From: Prinsepia uniflora
Taxonomy: Eukaryota > Streptophyta > Magnoliopsida > Rosales > Rosaceae
Assembly: GCA_032719365.1 (NCBI GenBank)
Contig: CM064873.1
Coordinates: forward strand, 46,724,332 to 46,788,331
DNA: 64,000 bases
Direction of reading: 5' to 3'
The position numbers and the translations under genes were made by a program. Positions 21,750 to 33,361 of the stretch are shown here, in pieces (the first letter of the stretch is position 1; each line of letters starts with the position of its first letter). Below the pieces are notes generated by a model. It was not told the origin of the DNA and searched no databases. It saw nothing but the letters and a program-made list of their open reading frames with translations.

Positions 21750-22722
21750 TGTTGGCCGGCCAGCGAGTAACCATTGTAAGCGCCCTCACGCGTTGGTAAA
21801 AAGCACCTGCAAGTGGCCTTCACGCGCGTACAGGTGTAGCCACACCTGCACGCGCCTATGACCTCCAGCTGGGTCTGCACTTTGGGTCACCCGACCCGCG
21901 ATCATGACCTGGTTCCAAATCCAAGGTTTTACGTCTAATTTTCTTATTTCAAGTGTCTATACACTTCTTCACAAACCCAAAAGAAGATCTATGATGTTTA
22001 AAGAACGAAAACTCACCTGATAGCCTGGTACTAAGGCCTGGATGATTCGGCCATGGTTCATAATTGTGCCTACCACGTTCCTGTGTCCAACACCACTTCC
22101 TACTAATCAAGAAATGATCGTACAGACATGTTTCTCTTACTATAACCCTTATTTGGAGCTGGACAGCCTCCAGAAGGGATTGATGATTTGGGGCCATTTT
22201 ACCCCCACGAGTTTAGGTTTTGTTTTCCCAAACCCTCATTTTCCATTCATTTCCTCATCACCCTTTCCATTATCTCTTCTTCCCTGTACTTTGTTTTCTT
22301 TCCATGGCTTCCCTCTCCCTCACGGTTTCGGTCTCTTAATGCTTTCATAGTTTTTAACCCTAGACCACCAAACTACTACTCAACTCACACTCATCTCTTT
22401 ATATAGAAATTATTTTGGTAGAAGAACATTGGGAGGGGAGAGTAAAGAAATGTGAAGAAAATACTAGAATGTCCTAGGTTCCTCATGCAAAATGAACAAA
22501 ATACCCTTAAACTTTCTATCAATCATATTCGACCTCTGTTTTTGACATGCTTCCTGTCTATGTACTCTAGAGGCTGAGATCTTCATAATGGTCTTTTCGA
22601 AGTTTCTAAAAGATGTCTCAGTCAAAAGTCAACACTTTGGGTTTTTGGTCAAAAGTTAACTCTTTTTACTTTTAGGGGAAAAATTGTCATTTTTCATTTT
22701 CTCGAATATTCGGGGTGTTACA
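21750..22722 (-). mobile_element. Partial 3' LTR of a minus-strand gypsy element
   Basis: Read on the minus strand the LTR starts TGTAACACCCCGAATATTCG at 22722, directly beside an expanded purine tract, and continues leftward for about 1 kb before similarity to LTR sequence fades near 21750. The region 21780-21910 has the GCGTG-rich and GACCCG phrases seen in other LTRs here. The left boundary is approximate and the end of the LTR is missing. Confidence 0.5.
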
Positions 22723-22725
22723 ATT

Positions 22726-22727
22726 CC

Positions 22728-22774
<47 letters not shown>

Positions 22775-22779
22775 CCCCT
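22726..22779 (-). promoter_or_regulatory. Polypurine tract expanded to poly-G on the minus strand (poly-C on plus)
   Basis: A run of 43 C (22729-22771), one T and six more C occupies exactly the position of the TAAGGGGGGAAG tract seen in sister elements, between the LTR start and the TTTCGTCCTTGAAATT-like internal end. On the minus strand it is a G run that could form a G-quadruplex. The exact length in a raw read-based assembly is uncertain. Confidence 0.75.
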
Positions 22780-23282
22780 AAAAATAATTTTGTCCTTGAA
22801 ATTTTCAAACCTATTATCACTTTCAACTTTCCAACTGAGTTACTCAAGTTTAACCAACCTTCCAATTTAAGTGCTATTCCGAGATCATGTATATTCTCAA
22901 GTCATTCACATAAACAACCTTACACTAGGCATTCTTGAGTCATATCCAAGTATCAAGATAGGATCATCCACATCACATAACTCATATCTCATTACTCCAT
23001 ATCCAATCTTAACCAATTCGTATCTCATGTATTATCCATATCACACATCCCACAACGACACTGTGGTTAGTCAATCTTACTCGACGTCTAAGATTGACTA
23101 ACCACAACCCACTTAGGATTTGGGGCATAGCTCGATGTCTGTGTGGTCATCCCACACTATATCAGTCTTAGGAAAGGAGTATTAACTCGACGTCTAAGGT
23201 TGATTCTCCACCGACTATCCATAACACAATAATGACATACTGAGAAACATATACATGTTCATAATCACAACATAACATCGAT
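22780..23282 (-). mobile_element. Internal remnant of the minus-strand element
   Basis: About 500 bases lie between the tract and the LTR end at 23283. No gag or pol motif is present. A perfect 18-bp hairpin is located at 23062-23106 and a related CTCGACGTCTAAG phrase recurs near 23189. The internal region is far shorter than in coding elements, so nearly everything was deleted or never present. Confidence 0.5.
23062..23106. repeat. Perfect 18-bp inverted repeat with 9-base loop
   Basis: The arm TGTGGTTAGTCAATCTTA (23062-23079) and its exact reverse complement (23089-23106) flank the loop CTCGACGTC. The loop phrase followed by TAAG occurs again at about 23189. Confidence 0.85.
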
Positions 23283-23869
23283 TGACATGACCCATCCCAA
23301 TCCCCCTCGGGATTAATTTGGGATGTGCCATGATCCCGTCTGGCACCTCGTGGCAGACCAGGCATACACCGAAACCCTCTCGGGGCAACCAGAGTGCGAC
23401 AGGATCTGTGGCAGCATGTGATGTCTCCTTCTCTATTACGGCCCGTATCCGCAATCAACCTGAAGGGTATTTAAAATGGTAAAAGCTATGAGTGGACGAA
23501 AATAAAAAGTTTACAAAATCACATTTCCGAAAAGACATTTATATTCTTCACTAAAAAGCATGCATGCATAGAAGCCAGTTAGAACAACCATTTTGTTTAA
23601 ATTCAATCATAAGGCTTCCAAATCCATAATCAATGAAAAATGCTTCTCAAATCAAACCACAAGGAAAAACATTTCTCAATCACTTTCATTTCTACAGTAG
23701 GGTCTCAGCCCAAAACTAAACCATGTGGGTCTCTACCCAAAACCACGAAAATACATTATATCAATCCTTCGCATCCCAGATACCTGACATCCCAGATGTA
23801 TAATCAATATTGTCACGGTTCTAAAGCTACGCATGCTACTCAGGGTCTCAAGCCCGAAGGTACCCCTGG
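23283..23869 (-). mobile_element. Fragment of a minus-strand LTR (3' end part)
   Basis: On the minus strand it ends GGGATGGGTCATGTCA at 23283. It contains the arm GTCCACTCATAG (about 23484-23495, shown on plus as CTATGAGTGGAC) and the tract CCCTTCAG (minus) ending near 23457. It is cut at 23869, where the LARD-like element was inserted, so it lacks its beginning. Confidence 0.65.
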
Positions 23870-24070
23870 TGTCAGGACTGGTCTCAAATCCCTCGGGATT
23901 AACGTGGGACCCGTCTGATCCCGTCTGACACTAAGTGTCAGACCGGGGAAAATTCCATCTCTACGGATTTTCGAATTCTCCGTCGAACGTTCGAATTCGA
24001 CGTGCCGCCCTTAATTAATCCCGCTAATTAATCCTTAATTAATCCCGCTAATTTGGGACGGGTCATCACA
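23870..24070 (-). mobile_element. 3' LTR of the minus LARD-like element, internally deleted
   Basis: Only about 200 bases remain: roughly 80 from the LTR start (minus strand TGTGATGACCCGTCCC at 24070) joined to about 120 from its end (GGATTTGAGACCAGTCCTGACA at 23870). The full LTR of the family is about 3.2 kb, so some 3 kb is missing. Confidence 0.7.
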
Positions 24071-25800
24071 AACTTCCCCCCTTAAATAATTTCGTCCTCG
24101 AAATTCAAATTGACCCGATTCCACAACCAAACTGTGGAATCCATCCATGTTCCTCTAATCGGATCGCTGCACCCACACGAGAATACTCGTGTAGCGGTAC
24201 ACGTCTAATACACATACCGTACTCATCGGTACGTACCATCCCCAGAGCCTCCAAAGCTCCAATTCACTCTCGTGAACTACACGTCTACCCGTGTGTCTCA
24301 CCCGAGACAACATGTCGACACTCGTCGACCACACCTAACACTCACTTGACAGGCCAGCAATACCAAGCTGACATCCAAATGGCTTTTCAGTCTGCCACTC
24401 TGACAGGTTCCATCTGACAGTCGTCAGGCTGAAAACGTATCCCCACTAAGGCTATCACAGCCAAGCTGGCATCCTGCTCAGCATCCGATCAGACAACATC
24501 CATATATTCTTCCATCCCAATGACACAAATCTCATCTCATAGGTCATCCTCGGACCTATGCCCAATAATGACTCTAAACACTCGCACAAGTCAACTCTCT
24601 CAATTTCCTATTCCCCAAAACTGACTCTTCTTAGAGTCCCAACAACCATATCGATCCGAACGCATCGGATAACTATCCATCCATTACCCTCACAGGTCAC
24701 ATCCGTCGTGACCAGCATGCAACTCCCAGCTCCACTGCGCTTCGCTGTACTACTCTGATCTCGACTCGCTCTCGAGTCCTCGCGTCGTGTCTCGCATCAC
24801 TCAGCGATACCACTTGTCATCTAGACTCACCTCTACTCTCCAAGCTATCACTATCGAATCAAATCCGATCGCCACTCATGTCCATCTAGGACTCTATCCA
24901 ACTACAACCTACTTACTCTCTCGGGTACTCTCGACCCGACATAACGATTGATCATGGTCAATCCCATCGTCCAATGTTCACAACACACCGGTGCATCCAC
25001 ATCACACCAACATCAGGGTGTCACCCGACTTACTCGAGGACTGCACTCTAGCAATGTCCAACCACAAACTACTGTCCGCATTCCAATCATGGTCTGGACC
25101 CCAACCGTCCGTCACCAGGCGCACATCAGTCCATCACCTCGGACATTCACTCTTCACATCCTGTGACGCTAATATACCATCTACTCGTCACGTCAATCGA
25201 ATTGACCCACATCCTAGGTGTTCGATTCTTACACCCTCTGGAACTCCTAGCCATCAAATCACTCCTCGTCGTCCCACCTAGGAACGAAATCCAGGAGAAT
25301 CCAAGAGAATGACGTCCAAGTTCATCCTATGTCATCCTCCGGCACTCAGCACTGTCTGCTACAGCGTCACACTCATCACCAATACAGAATCAAACACTCT
25401 TCTCATCGTCTCCATTATAACTTCTCTTGATTCCGTAGTTCCAATCAGGTTGGAAACATGTGTCCTTTCCAAATACTGGCCTCACTCATTCCGTGTGGAG
25501 TTCACGCTATTCAAGGTTAAACCTTGTACATTCTGGTAACCACAACTCGTACCTTCAAACCACCTGATCCAACCCTGACGCACAAAATTGGTCGGAATCT
25601 ACTGACCTCTGTCGGTAGGCTAAACAGATCGCAACGTCTGTCGTGATATGAAGCCAAATCTCTGCGTACTACCAAATCCGAAAAACCGACCCATACGTCA
25701 TAAGACGTCACTTACGTCATCCATTTGTACCTGGATCTCACGTTTCACTTCAAAAATTACGACTTCTGAGTACACCCTTGCGACTCAATCTCGCAACACT

Positions 25801-25953
25801 GGGGGAACTAGTCTCCATTACTGGGGAAACTGATCTCCAACACAGGGGAAACTAATCTCCATCACTGAGGAAACTGGTCTCCATTACTGAGAAACTGGTC
25901 TCCATCACAGACGAAATTGATCTCCATCATTGGGGGAAACTGGTCTCCATACC
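25801..25953 (-). repeat. ~21-bp tandem array in the LARD internal region
   Basis: About seven degenerate units of GGGGAAACTGGTCTCCATYACT follow each other. The core GGAAAC..GTCTCC is nearly self-complementary. The same array in the opposite orientation is at 52719-52866. Confidence 0.8.
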
Positions 25954-27185
25954 AAGTACTCCTGTACCTTGCACTGAGCCACTCGGGATCCTCTCTGTCC
26001 CACTTATAACAACCACCTTCGCAAGGGTAGCGTAGCAAGTATGCCAGCACCCAACATCAACATCTCATTCTGCGATCGGACTCAGCCGTCACCGAGTCGA
26101 ATCCAGAATCAATTCTCGTACTGTGCGTCACTCACGCACCTCGTATCATCGTCACGACTGACGAATCCCATCGTCACAATCGTCACGGCAACCTGAGTCT
26201 ATCCAACTCGATAAAACTCATCTACGTCCATCGATAGCAGTGTCTGTCACAACCTCGTGCAGACCAATCTCAGAAACACTCTTCTACCGAAACTCCCAAT
26301 CCATGCGGTAGTCTCACCGCCGGTAGCAATCACTCCGCACTTAATATTCACCGATCGGTCCACCTCTGGATCCGATAACAAGTACCACACTCCTGGTAAC
26401 TTGTCCAATCAATCACCTACTAGGATTATCACAAACCCGGCTGCCCACTGCAGCCCAACCCTCCTGAGCGATCCATCGCTCTCGACTCCGAAGAGTCATC
26501 ATACTCCAATACTGGTACCAAACCAGCCAATAACTACGCTATGAGGATCTCGTCCTCTCGTAACTCTATGGCTCTCAGCCGCTGGCCTCCACAAGAACTG
26601 GCCATACTTCGGGTCCTATACTGCACAAGTGCTACGTGCGCAATCACATCTTATCACGTCACACCACAACTACTCCGGCATCTCCTGCCAGTCGACATCC
26701 CACCGGGATTCGACACATAAAAACATGGCAACACATGCCAAATAGAATCACACGTTCCTATTACCAACTTTCGTGACTGTAGTCGTACAGGGTCATCGTA
26801 AATTAGGTGACCCTGACCTCTGACTACCACTGGTATTAATCCGTACATCCTCTATCCGACAAGACCCACTGTTGAGTGGTCACGACTCTCAAGTCGTCGT
26901 ACTGTGTCTACCGGTCGGGATAGTCCTATCCACCGGTAACACCATGGCTCTAAGCTGATCTCTAACACACAAATCCTGATCTTACTCGGGATCCATTTCC
27001 TAAAAACACGTGGCATGCACGGCATGGAATGCCAATCAAAACTCAAACTAATGTATCACGTGACAAACCTCAACTAACTGAGGTTCGATTCCATCGAAAC
27101 CTCGTACTAATGCCCTAACTACAAGGTTGATGACAGGTTGTTACAACTTCAGAGACATCACATCCTCGACATGCGCGTACTCTAC

Positions 27186-27250
27186 GCTCTGATACCAACT
27201 TGTATTAGAGTACCATGAGTATCAAATAAGGCAACCACGCTCTATACCAA
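27186..27250 (-). promoter_or_regulatory. Two primer binding sites, minus LARD-like element
   Basis: On the minus strand TTGGTATAGAGC lies next to the LTR end (27239-27250) and TTGGTATCAGAGC lies 53 bases further in (27186-27198). The second matches the plant initiator-methionine tRNA primer site exactly. The same pair with the same spacing exists in the plus-strand copy. Confidence 0.75.
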
Positions 27251-27252
27251 CT

Positions 27253-29975
27253 TTTTAGGACCAGTCCCAAATCCCTCAGGATTAACGTGGGACCCGCCTG
27301 ATCTCGTCTGACACGAAGTGTCAGACCAGGAAAAATTCCATCTCTAGCCCTCGCCGGGGCTATCAGAGTACATTAGGATCATGTGAGGAGAGGAGTGATG
27401 TCTCGTCTCTACTACAGCCCGCATCCGTGATCAACCTGAAGGGCATTAAAACATTAAAAGTTGTGAGTGGATAAAATAATATTTTAATAAAAACATTTCA
27501 TACAAAGACATTTATGCCCTTCAATAAAAGTATATGCATGCATTCAAATACCGTTTAGCAAACGTTCATAAAAACCTTTGTCAAACAATTACAAAACCTT
27601 CCAAGGGTTCATGCCCGGCCCCATAAACCGTCATGACCCATCAATCCATTTGGGTCCCTGACCCGAAATCACAATTCAAAACCCGTAGGTCAAATCAATA
27701 GGGACTCAGCCCAAATCACATCACATGGGTCTCAGCGCAAAACCTTTCTCAGTGAAATACCAAAACATACCATACGGGGTCTCTGCCCCAAACCACTTTC
27801 CAAAAATATAAAATATGGAACACGGGGTCTCCGCCCCCAAATCACTTTCATAAAACCTCATACGTACCGACATACGTATAACCCATCCGCGTCACTTCCG
27901 AGAAGATGCCAACTCGGGGCACACAGCCCCTAGGTAAAACATCCCCGATATATGTCGCGATATCATCAATCTATCTAGTGTGCACACTACTCGGGGTCTC
28001 ACTCCGAGTCTTCTCCCAGGAATCTCCATCTGGGAGGCTCAATCTATGGATCTAGTCCGAGCTCTCTCTCTGGATCTAGTCCACATATCTCTCTGGAATC
28101 TGGTCCGGGACCACAACATAAGTACCCTCCACTCCTGGAACGGGATCCCTATGGGGATACCCACTCTGGTCTGTGGCTCGCGACTCTCCAGGTCGACGTC
28201 TGGAGGAGACCATATAATCAATATGGAGGGTTCATATATTTTCAAATACTTTCTTTCTTTCTCAAATACATTTCTTAACTGGGTCTCATACCCGATTCAT
28301 TTCAACAGGATTCCTCGAATCCGATTCAAATCACTTTCACAGGCCTCGACCTAAATCCTCAGTCCAATATGGTCTTATGCCCGCATACTCATTTCATAAA
28401 CTGAATTGGGATTCAAGCCCGATGTTACATTCAACAGGGCCTCAAGCCCGATACCACGACTAACTGGGCCCTAAGCCCGAAACCATAACTGAACAAGACC
28501 TCACGTCCGATTTCATAACCAACGGGGCCTTAAGCCCGATATCTCCACTAAATGGGTCTCAGGCCCGATATCATAAATCAACGGGGCATCAAGCCCGATG
28601 TTACATTCAACAGGGCCTCAAGCCCGATACCACGACTAACTGGGCCCTAAGCCCGAAACCATAACTGAACAAGACCTCACGTCCGATTTCACAACCAACG
28701 AGGCCTTAAGCCCGATATCTCCACTAAATGGGTCTCAGGCCCGATATCATAAATCAACGGGGCATCAAGCCCGATAGTAACACTAACTGGGCGTTAAACC
28801 TGAATCGTAAACCAAATGGACCCTCGGTCCGATCATATAGCTCAAATGGACCCTAGGTCCGATTCCTCGTCAAATCAAATGGACTCCAAGTCCGAGAGTT
28901 TGTAAACCAAATGGGTCTCGTGCTCGATTTCATATATCTAAATCTGAAATCCATTTATTAAACCCTCGTTGAAAACCTAGAACGTATATGCATCGTATAA
29001 AATCGTAAATCTCGAAATACGTGCAAATACGTAAATCCTAGGCTACCACAAACAATTGCACTCATGGAAACACAAAATATGTATTAAAAGCATTTATAAA
29101 CATTTATGCATGCATCAATTTTGAGAGCAGGGTCCACTCACAGACCGTCCGAAGCCGCGCCTCGATACGCATGCCATAAGCATCTCCCGGCCCAATCGTC
29201 GCCTCCGAGATTCCCGAACCTATTCAAATTAGTTTAGAGGGTTACTAACTATTTATATAACCCCCTCACTAAAGTTCCGTAATTTTCCAGAATTTTTAAC
29301 TATTTTAAACGCTAACCTAAACCTTCAGACGTCCCAAACTATATCGAAACGATGTCTGATTGACACGAAACCAGTCCCAAAATGTTCGTTACATCGAATA
29401 GATGATTTGACATGTTGGAAACTTCCCCAAATTCCCTGTCACGAGCTCGTAAGCTACTCAAGAAGGGACTGCGCGTGGGCCTCACGCGCCACTGCACAGT
29501 CCTTCTCCTTCCTCTCGACGGCCGGTTCACCTGGTTGGTCGGTCGAGTTGGACCGGCGAGGCCGGTTCAGGAGTTTTCCCTACTCATTTTGGTCCGATTC
29601 AACCCCAAATCAATCCTATAATTCCTATTTCTTCATTCCCTATTAATCCCAATCAAGAAATCTAATTAAAACCTCCTAAATTGATCCAACAACATAGGGC
29701 CTTACGACCTCTGTTTTTCCCAGCCACCTTCACGGCTTCCTCCGCCATGAACCAACCTCCAAATCCTCTTAAAACCTTCCTAGCAACTCCCTAATCATCT
29801 CCCAATCATCCAATACAGCACATAATGCATAAATCGAAAAATGGAAGAAATTGGGTCTAACCGGGTACGGTGCTCGGGTTTGTGGCCGCCGTCCATGGCG
29901 GCGTGGCTGCCTGCCGGCCACCAACATCCTCACTTCCTCCTCTCAGCCTCTGAGCCTCACCTGGATGATCAAAGG
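27253..29975 (-). mobile_element. 5' LTR of the minus LARD-like element, truncated
   Basis: It begins (on plus) with TTTTAGGACCAGTCCC, a mutated form of the family end, and runs to 29975, where another LTR starts. It carries the acceptor-like CCCTTCAG (minus, ending about 27440), the arm at 27463-27472 (GTGAGTGGAT on plus), palindromic minisatellites (28380-28930), and CTGTGAGTGGAC on minus at 29132-29143. The first ~500 bases of the LTR are missing. Confidence 0.75.
28380..28930 (-). repeat. GGGC..GCCC palindromic minisatellite with a recent 176-bp duplication
   Basis: About 15 units of roughly 35 bases each contain GGGCCTCAAGCCCGA or a variant, a short hairpin. Bases 28421-28596 are repeated almost exactly at 28597-28772; I see only two mismatches, so this segmental duplication of about five units is recent. 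Confidence 0.85.
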
Positions 29976-32794
29976 TGTCAGGACCCACCCCGGTTCCACC
30001 CCGAAAACCGAGGTAAATCCTGCTCCCATCTGACAACCCAGAATGAAAAACCGAAAATACCCTTACGAAAACCACAATAACACTGTCAGACGCAGGAGAA
30101 ATTTAACATCCCAGAGTCAACAGTTATACAGAGCATAGTACCAGACTAAGGAAAACAAAAACCGATATACAAAGTACACGCACAACGGAAAATCGGAAAC
30201 ACTCTGGGAAAACTCTCGAGTACTCTATGCCTCCGACGTTGCCTCAACGTCTAACCCCCGCACTAGCTCCACGACCTAGAGGGCAATTAAAAACAGAAAG
30301 TGTGAGTGGACCATAAAGAATAAAAGTTTCGAAAACCGTTTTATAATCAAACCAGGGTTTTTAGCCCTCCATTTTGAAAACATGCATGCACAACCCATTT
30401 ATTGGAAATAGTTATAAACCACATAGTAATCATCACAAAAACGGTTATAAATCACAGAATAAGCATCATGAACACAGTACGATAAAACATAAATCCAAGT
30501 CATCATTATCCGATCAAACCTGCTGGACCTATCCGAGTCTTTAAACTCTCGAGTCTTTGAACTCAACACGCCTACGGGGGAAATATCAGTATCCGAGTCT
30601 TTAAACTCCGAGTCTTTAAACTCAATCCGAGTCTTTAAACCCAATCCGGGCCCGTCCCCCGTCAATCACAATCCGGGTCTTTAAACCCAATAACCAGATC
30701 CAGCAAATCCAATCCAAAACCATTTGAAAACCAATTCTAAATTCGTATCCAAACCTGAATCCGAAACTACTGGTCTGATGCCCTTCCGGCATCCAGAACC
30801 GTCATTTCGAACCCAAATCCGGAATTCCACTTTTCAACTTTAAAACCAAATTCCGCTTCTGAAATCCGCTTCTAAAACTGAAAACCTCGCTTATTAAATC
30901 ATGTCTTAAATCTATTTATAATTATTGAAAATCACTTATCGTTTGAAATCCCAAAATCATGGCATCGAAATCAGAATTCAAACCTTTCTCGTAAAACGTG
31001 CCATTAAGTAAAAAAGTTATAGCATAATCAAAGATTATGAAATCACATGTAAAACCATAAAACAATTATATAAAAGCAGTTATGCATGTTCAGTTATAGA
31101 GAAAGGGTCCACTCACAGTCACCGGAAGGTCACTCGCGCCCCGTACGTTCCTCGTCTGCTTCGGGAAGTCCCGATCCTATCACAAGTCACCAAAAGACGT
31201 CACTAACACGTCAACGAAGATCCTCCTAATTTTCCCTAATTTTCCCGAACTTCAAACGTACGTAAAACGAAACCCTAGAACTTCAATCCCACGGAACTAG
31301 CTCGAATCGACGTCCGATTAACCTGAAACCTAGCCCAAAAGATTCGTTACAACTTCTAGACCGAAAACTATGTTGGAAAGTTCGCTGGAAAATGCCCCAC
31401 GCGCCCCCACGCGCAGCCCAAAGTGGCTGCGCGTGGGCCTCACGCGCCTGCTACAGTGTGATCGTCAACCTTTATCCCAGCGGTCCAGACCGGTTCAGCC
31501 AAACCGAACCGGCGTGGCCGGTTCTCTGTCATCCGTCCACCAATTCCCTTCCTTCCAAGCCCAGTAGCTTGGTCCCGTCCTAAGCAACCTATTCCCCTCA
31601 ACCAAACACAACAATCCTACCTCTAACCCATCGTCCCTAGGTCGAACCCGTGACCAACCAAAACCTCTGTTCTTCCAATCAGCCACCTGTGTCACCCCCT
31701 ATCACGGCGTCGATGTTAGCAGGTTGCTAAGCGCCTAAGGAATCGATTAGGACCTACCAGACACCTCGACTCAGCCCCTAGCGTCACGACTAACCATTTG
31801 AACAAAACGGGAAAAACAGAGCAAGCAAAGGAAAAGAGAAATTACCTGCCTCCTGGTTGCCGCCGTGAGCTCTACCGTGCTCACTAGACTCCCCTCAAGC
31901 CTCTGAACACCGCCCCAGCTTCAAACCACGGGTTTGATCACAACTCCGCAACACCACCACTTCGACTCTCTCTGTTTTTCCTTAGAACTCCAACCCTCAC
32001 ACTACCCTGATTTCTTCCACAGTCCTCACTCACAAGACATTCACCACTTCTTCCCTTCTCTCTGTCACTCTCTTGATCACCAGAACTCACCACACCCTCT
32101 GCAATTGATCAATCCCTCTCCCAAACTCACTCTTTGTTTCTCTCTTGTGCACGGCCACAAACACACACACGAAGCATTTGAACCGTGCAAACTTGTAGAA
32201 CCCTCTAGCACACTGCCACATGTCACAATCCTATAGCCCTCTCGTAAATATCCCCTTGCACCTGCACACTTGTCCTGATCCAATTTGCACAAATCCCAAT
32301 GCACCAAAAGACCAAAATGCCTTTACTTGTGAGTTAAAATTACCGTTTTGCCCTTGCCGTTCTAGACCCATATCTCGCTCGTCCGACGTCCGATGAAGGC
32401 ATGCCGCCTGTCGTTGAACTCAGGATGACGAGATCTACCTAACGGTCCTCGGTCTACGTGAAATTGACAAGTCTAGCAGAAAGTCAATGTTTCCCCCTAT
32501 TTTAACCAAATTACTGTAATGCCCCCAACCTTCCGAACATCATAACTTCCTCCTCGGATGTCGGAATCGGGTGTGCCACCTGTCTGTGGAGTCGTGACGT
32601 CCCGAACTACTTCACGGTCATCGGTCAATGTCCAATTGACCGCCCGAACTAAAAGTCAACTTTTTACCCAAACTAGGGATAAAATCGTCATTCTACGCTA
32701 ACGAACCCTAAAGTAGCCAACTAACCACCGATTAAGCTCACTAATCCATTACTAATGACTTTTCTAATCCCGGCTTTCGGAATGGGTCGTTACA
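29976..32794 (-). mobile_element. 3' LTR of a minus-strand gypsy element (TTTAAA-palindrome subfamily)
   Basis: On the minus strand it runs from TGTAACGACCC at 32794 to GGGTGGGTCCTGACA at 29976, 2.82 kb. It has CTGTGAGTGGAC at 31107-31118 (minus), CGAGTCTTTAAACTC palindromes (30520-30690, plus orientation), the pairing arm at 30302-30311 and a tract ending CTCTAG. A purine tract and a gag remnant follow to the right. It is the same subfamily as the LTR at 56743-59770. Its left flank AAAGG does not match the sequence right of 36537, so the two LTRs around the gag remnant are not partners. Confidence 0.8.
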
Positions 32795-33361
32795 ACCTAC
32801 CCTCCTTAAAAAAATTTCGTCCCCGAAATTCCGCAGCTCGTTCCCGACCCCTATGGTCTTCTACCCGATGGTCAACTCTCGCCAAAACCAACTACTCTAG
32901 ACAAGCCCTAACCTATCATCTCCACCTTGGGTATTTCACAACATGTTCATGGTGTACGCAAGGGAAACTCTATGAACAGAAAACAAAGGTATTTTAAAAT
33001 ACCTCATATAGAGTACCCAATATAATTCATAGAGTACGTCCTCACGTATTACCACCTCACCTTCCAGAACCCAACTCAAGTCCTAACCCAGAACAATCTA
33101 GTCCAAAAAGAAATCCTACCTACCGGCTCACTACTCAACAACTTCGACCACCTTGTCGGAATAAACCAACAAAGTCCTAAAGGAAAATCCTAGATTGTGG
33201 GTTCTCTTCAATAACCTCATATCGATTAGTTATAGTCACTCCTTTCCCGTTCCTTCCGTTCTTCTTCAACGGAACTCCCCGTAATCCTGAACCTCCTTAC
33301 TCCAAGTCACCTAGGGAAAGTCCTAGACTCTACCCCGAAACCAAACAACATTGTGTACAAC
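32795..33361 (-). mobile_element. Non-coding 3' internal region of the gag-only element
   Basis: On the minus strand this follows gag and ends in AAATTTCGGGGACGAAATTT and the purine tract TTTAAGGAGGGTAGG next to the LTR. No pol domain is present in its ~560 bases. Pol is missing between the protease start and this section. Confidence 0.6.

Larger units (their letters stand above)
24071..27252 (-). mobile_element. Internal region of the minus LARD-like element, non-coding
   Basis: About 3.2 kb with no gag or pol signature. It is the reverse-complement counterpart of 51459-54069, with shared phrases along most of its length (for example 26740-26830 against 51880-51960). A tandem array of ~21-base units lies at 25801-25953. 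Frames present on either strand are short and not shared between the two copies. Confidence 0.65.
23870..29975 (-). mobile_element. LARD-like non-coding LTR element, minus strand
   Basis: A reduced 3' LTR (23870-24070), a non-coding internal region (24071-27252) and a 5' LTR (27253-29975, truncated by the LTR at 29976) form one minus-strand element. The internal end beside 24070 (TTTCGTCCTCGAAATT, on plus) and the primer-site end at 27186-27252 match the plus-strand copy at 48214-55949. No frame encodes a retroelement protein; such large non-coding elements are mobilised by proteins of others. Its left flank ends CCTGG (23865-23869), but the right end is lost, so no target duplication can be confirmed. 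Confidence 0.75.

Noticed and set aside
22684..22938. Poly-proline or poly-glycine frame
   Set aside because: Created only by the poly-C tract of an expanded polypurine tract.
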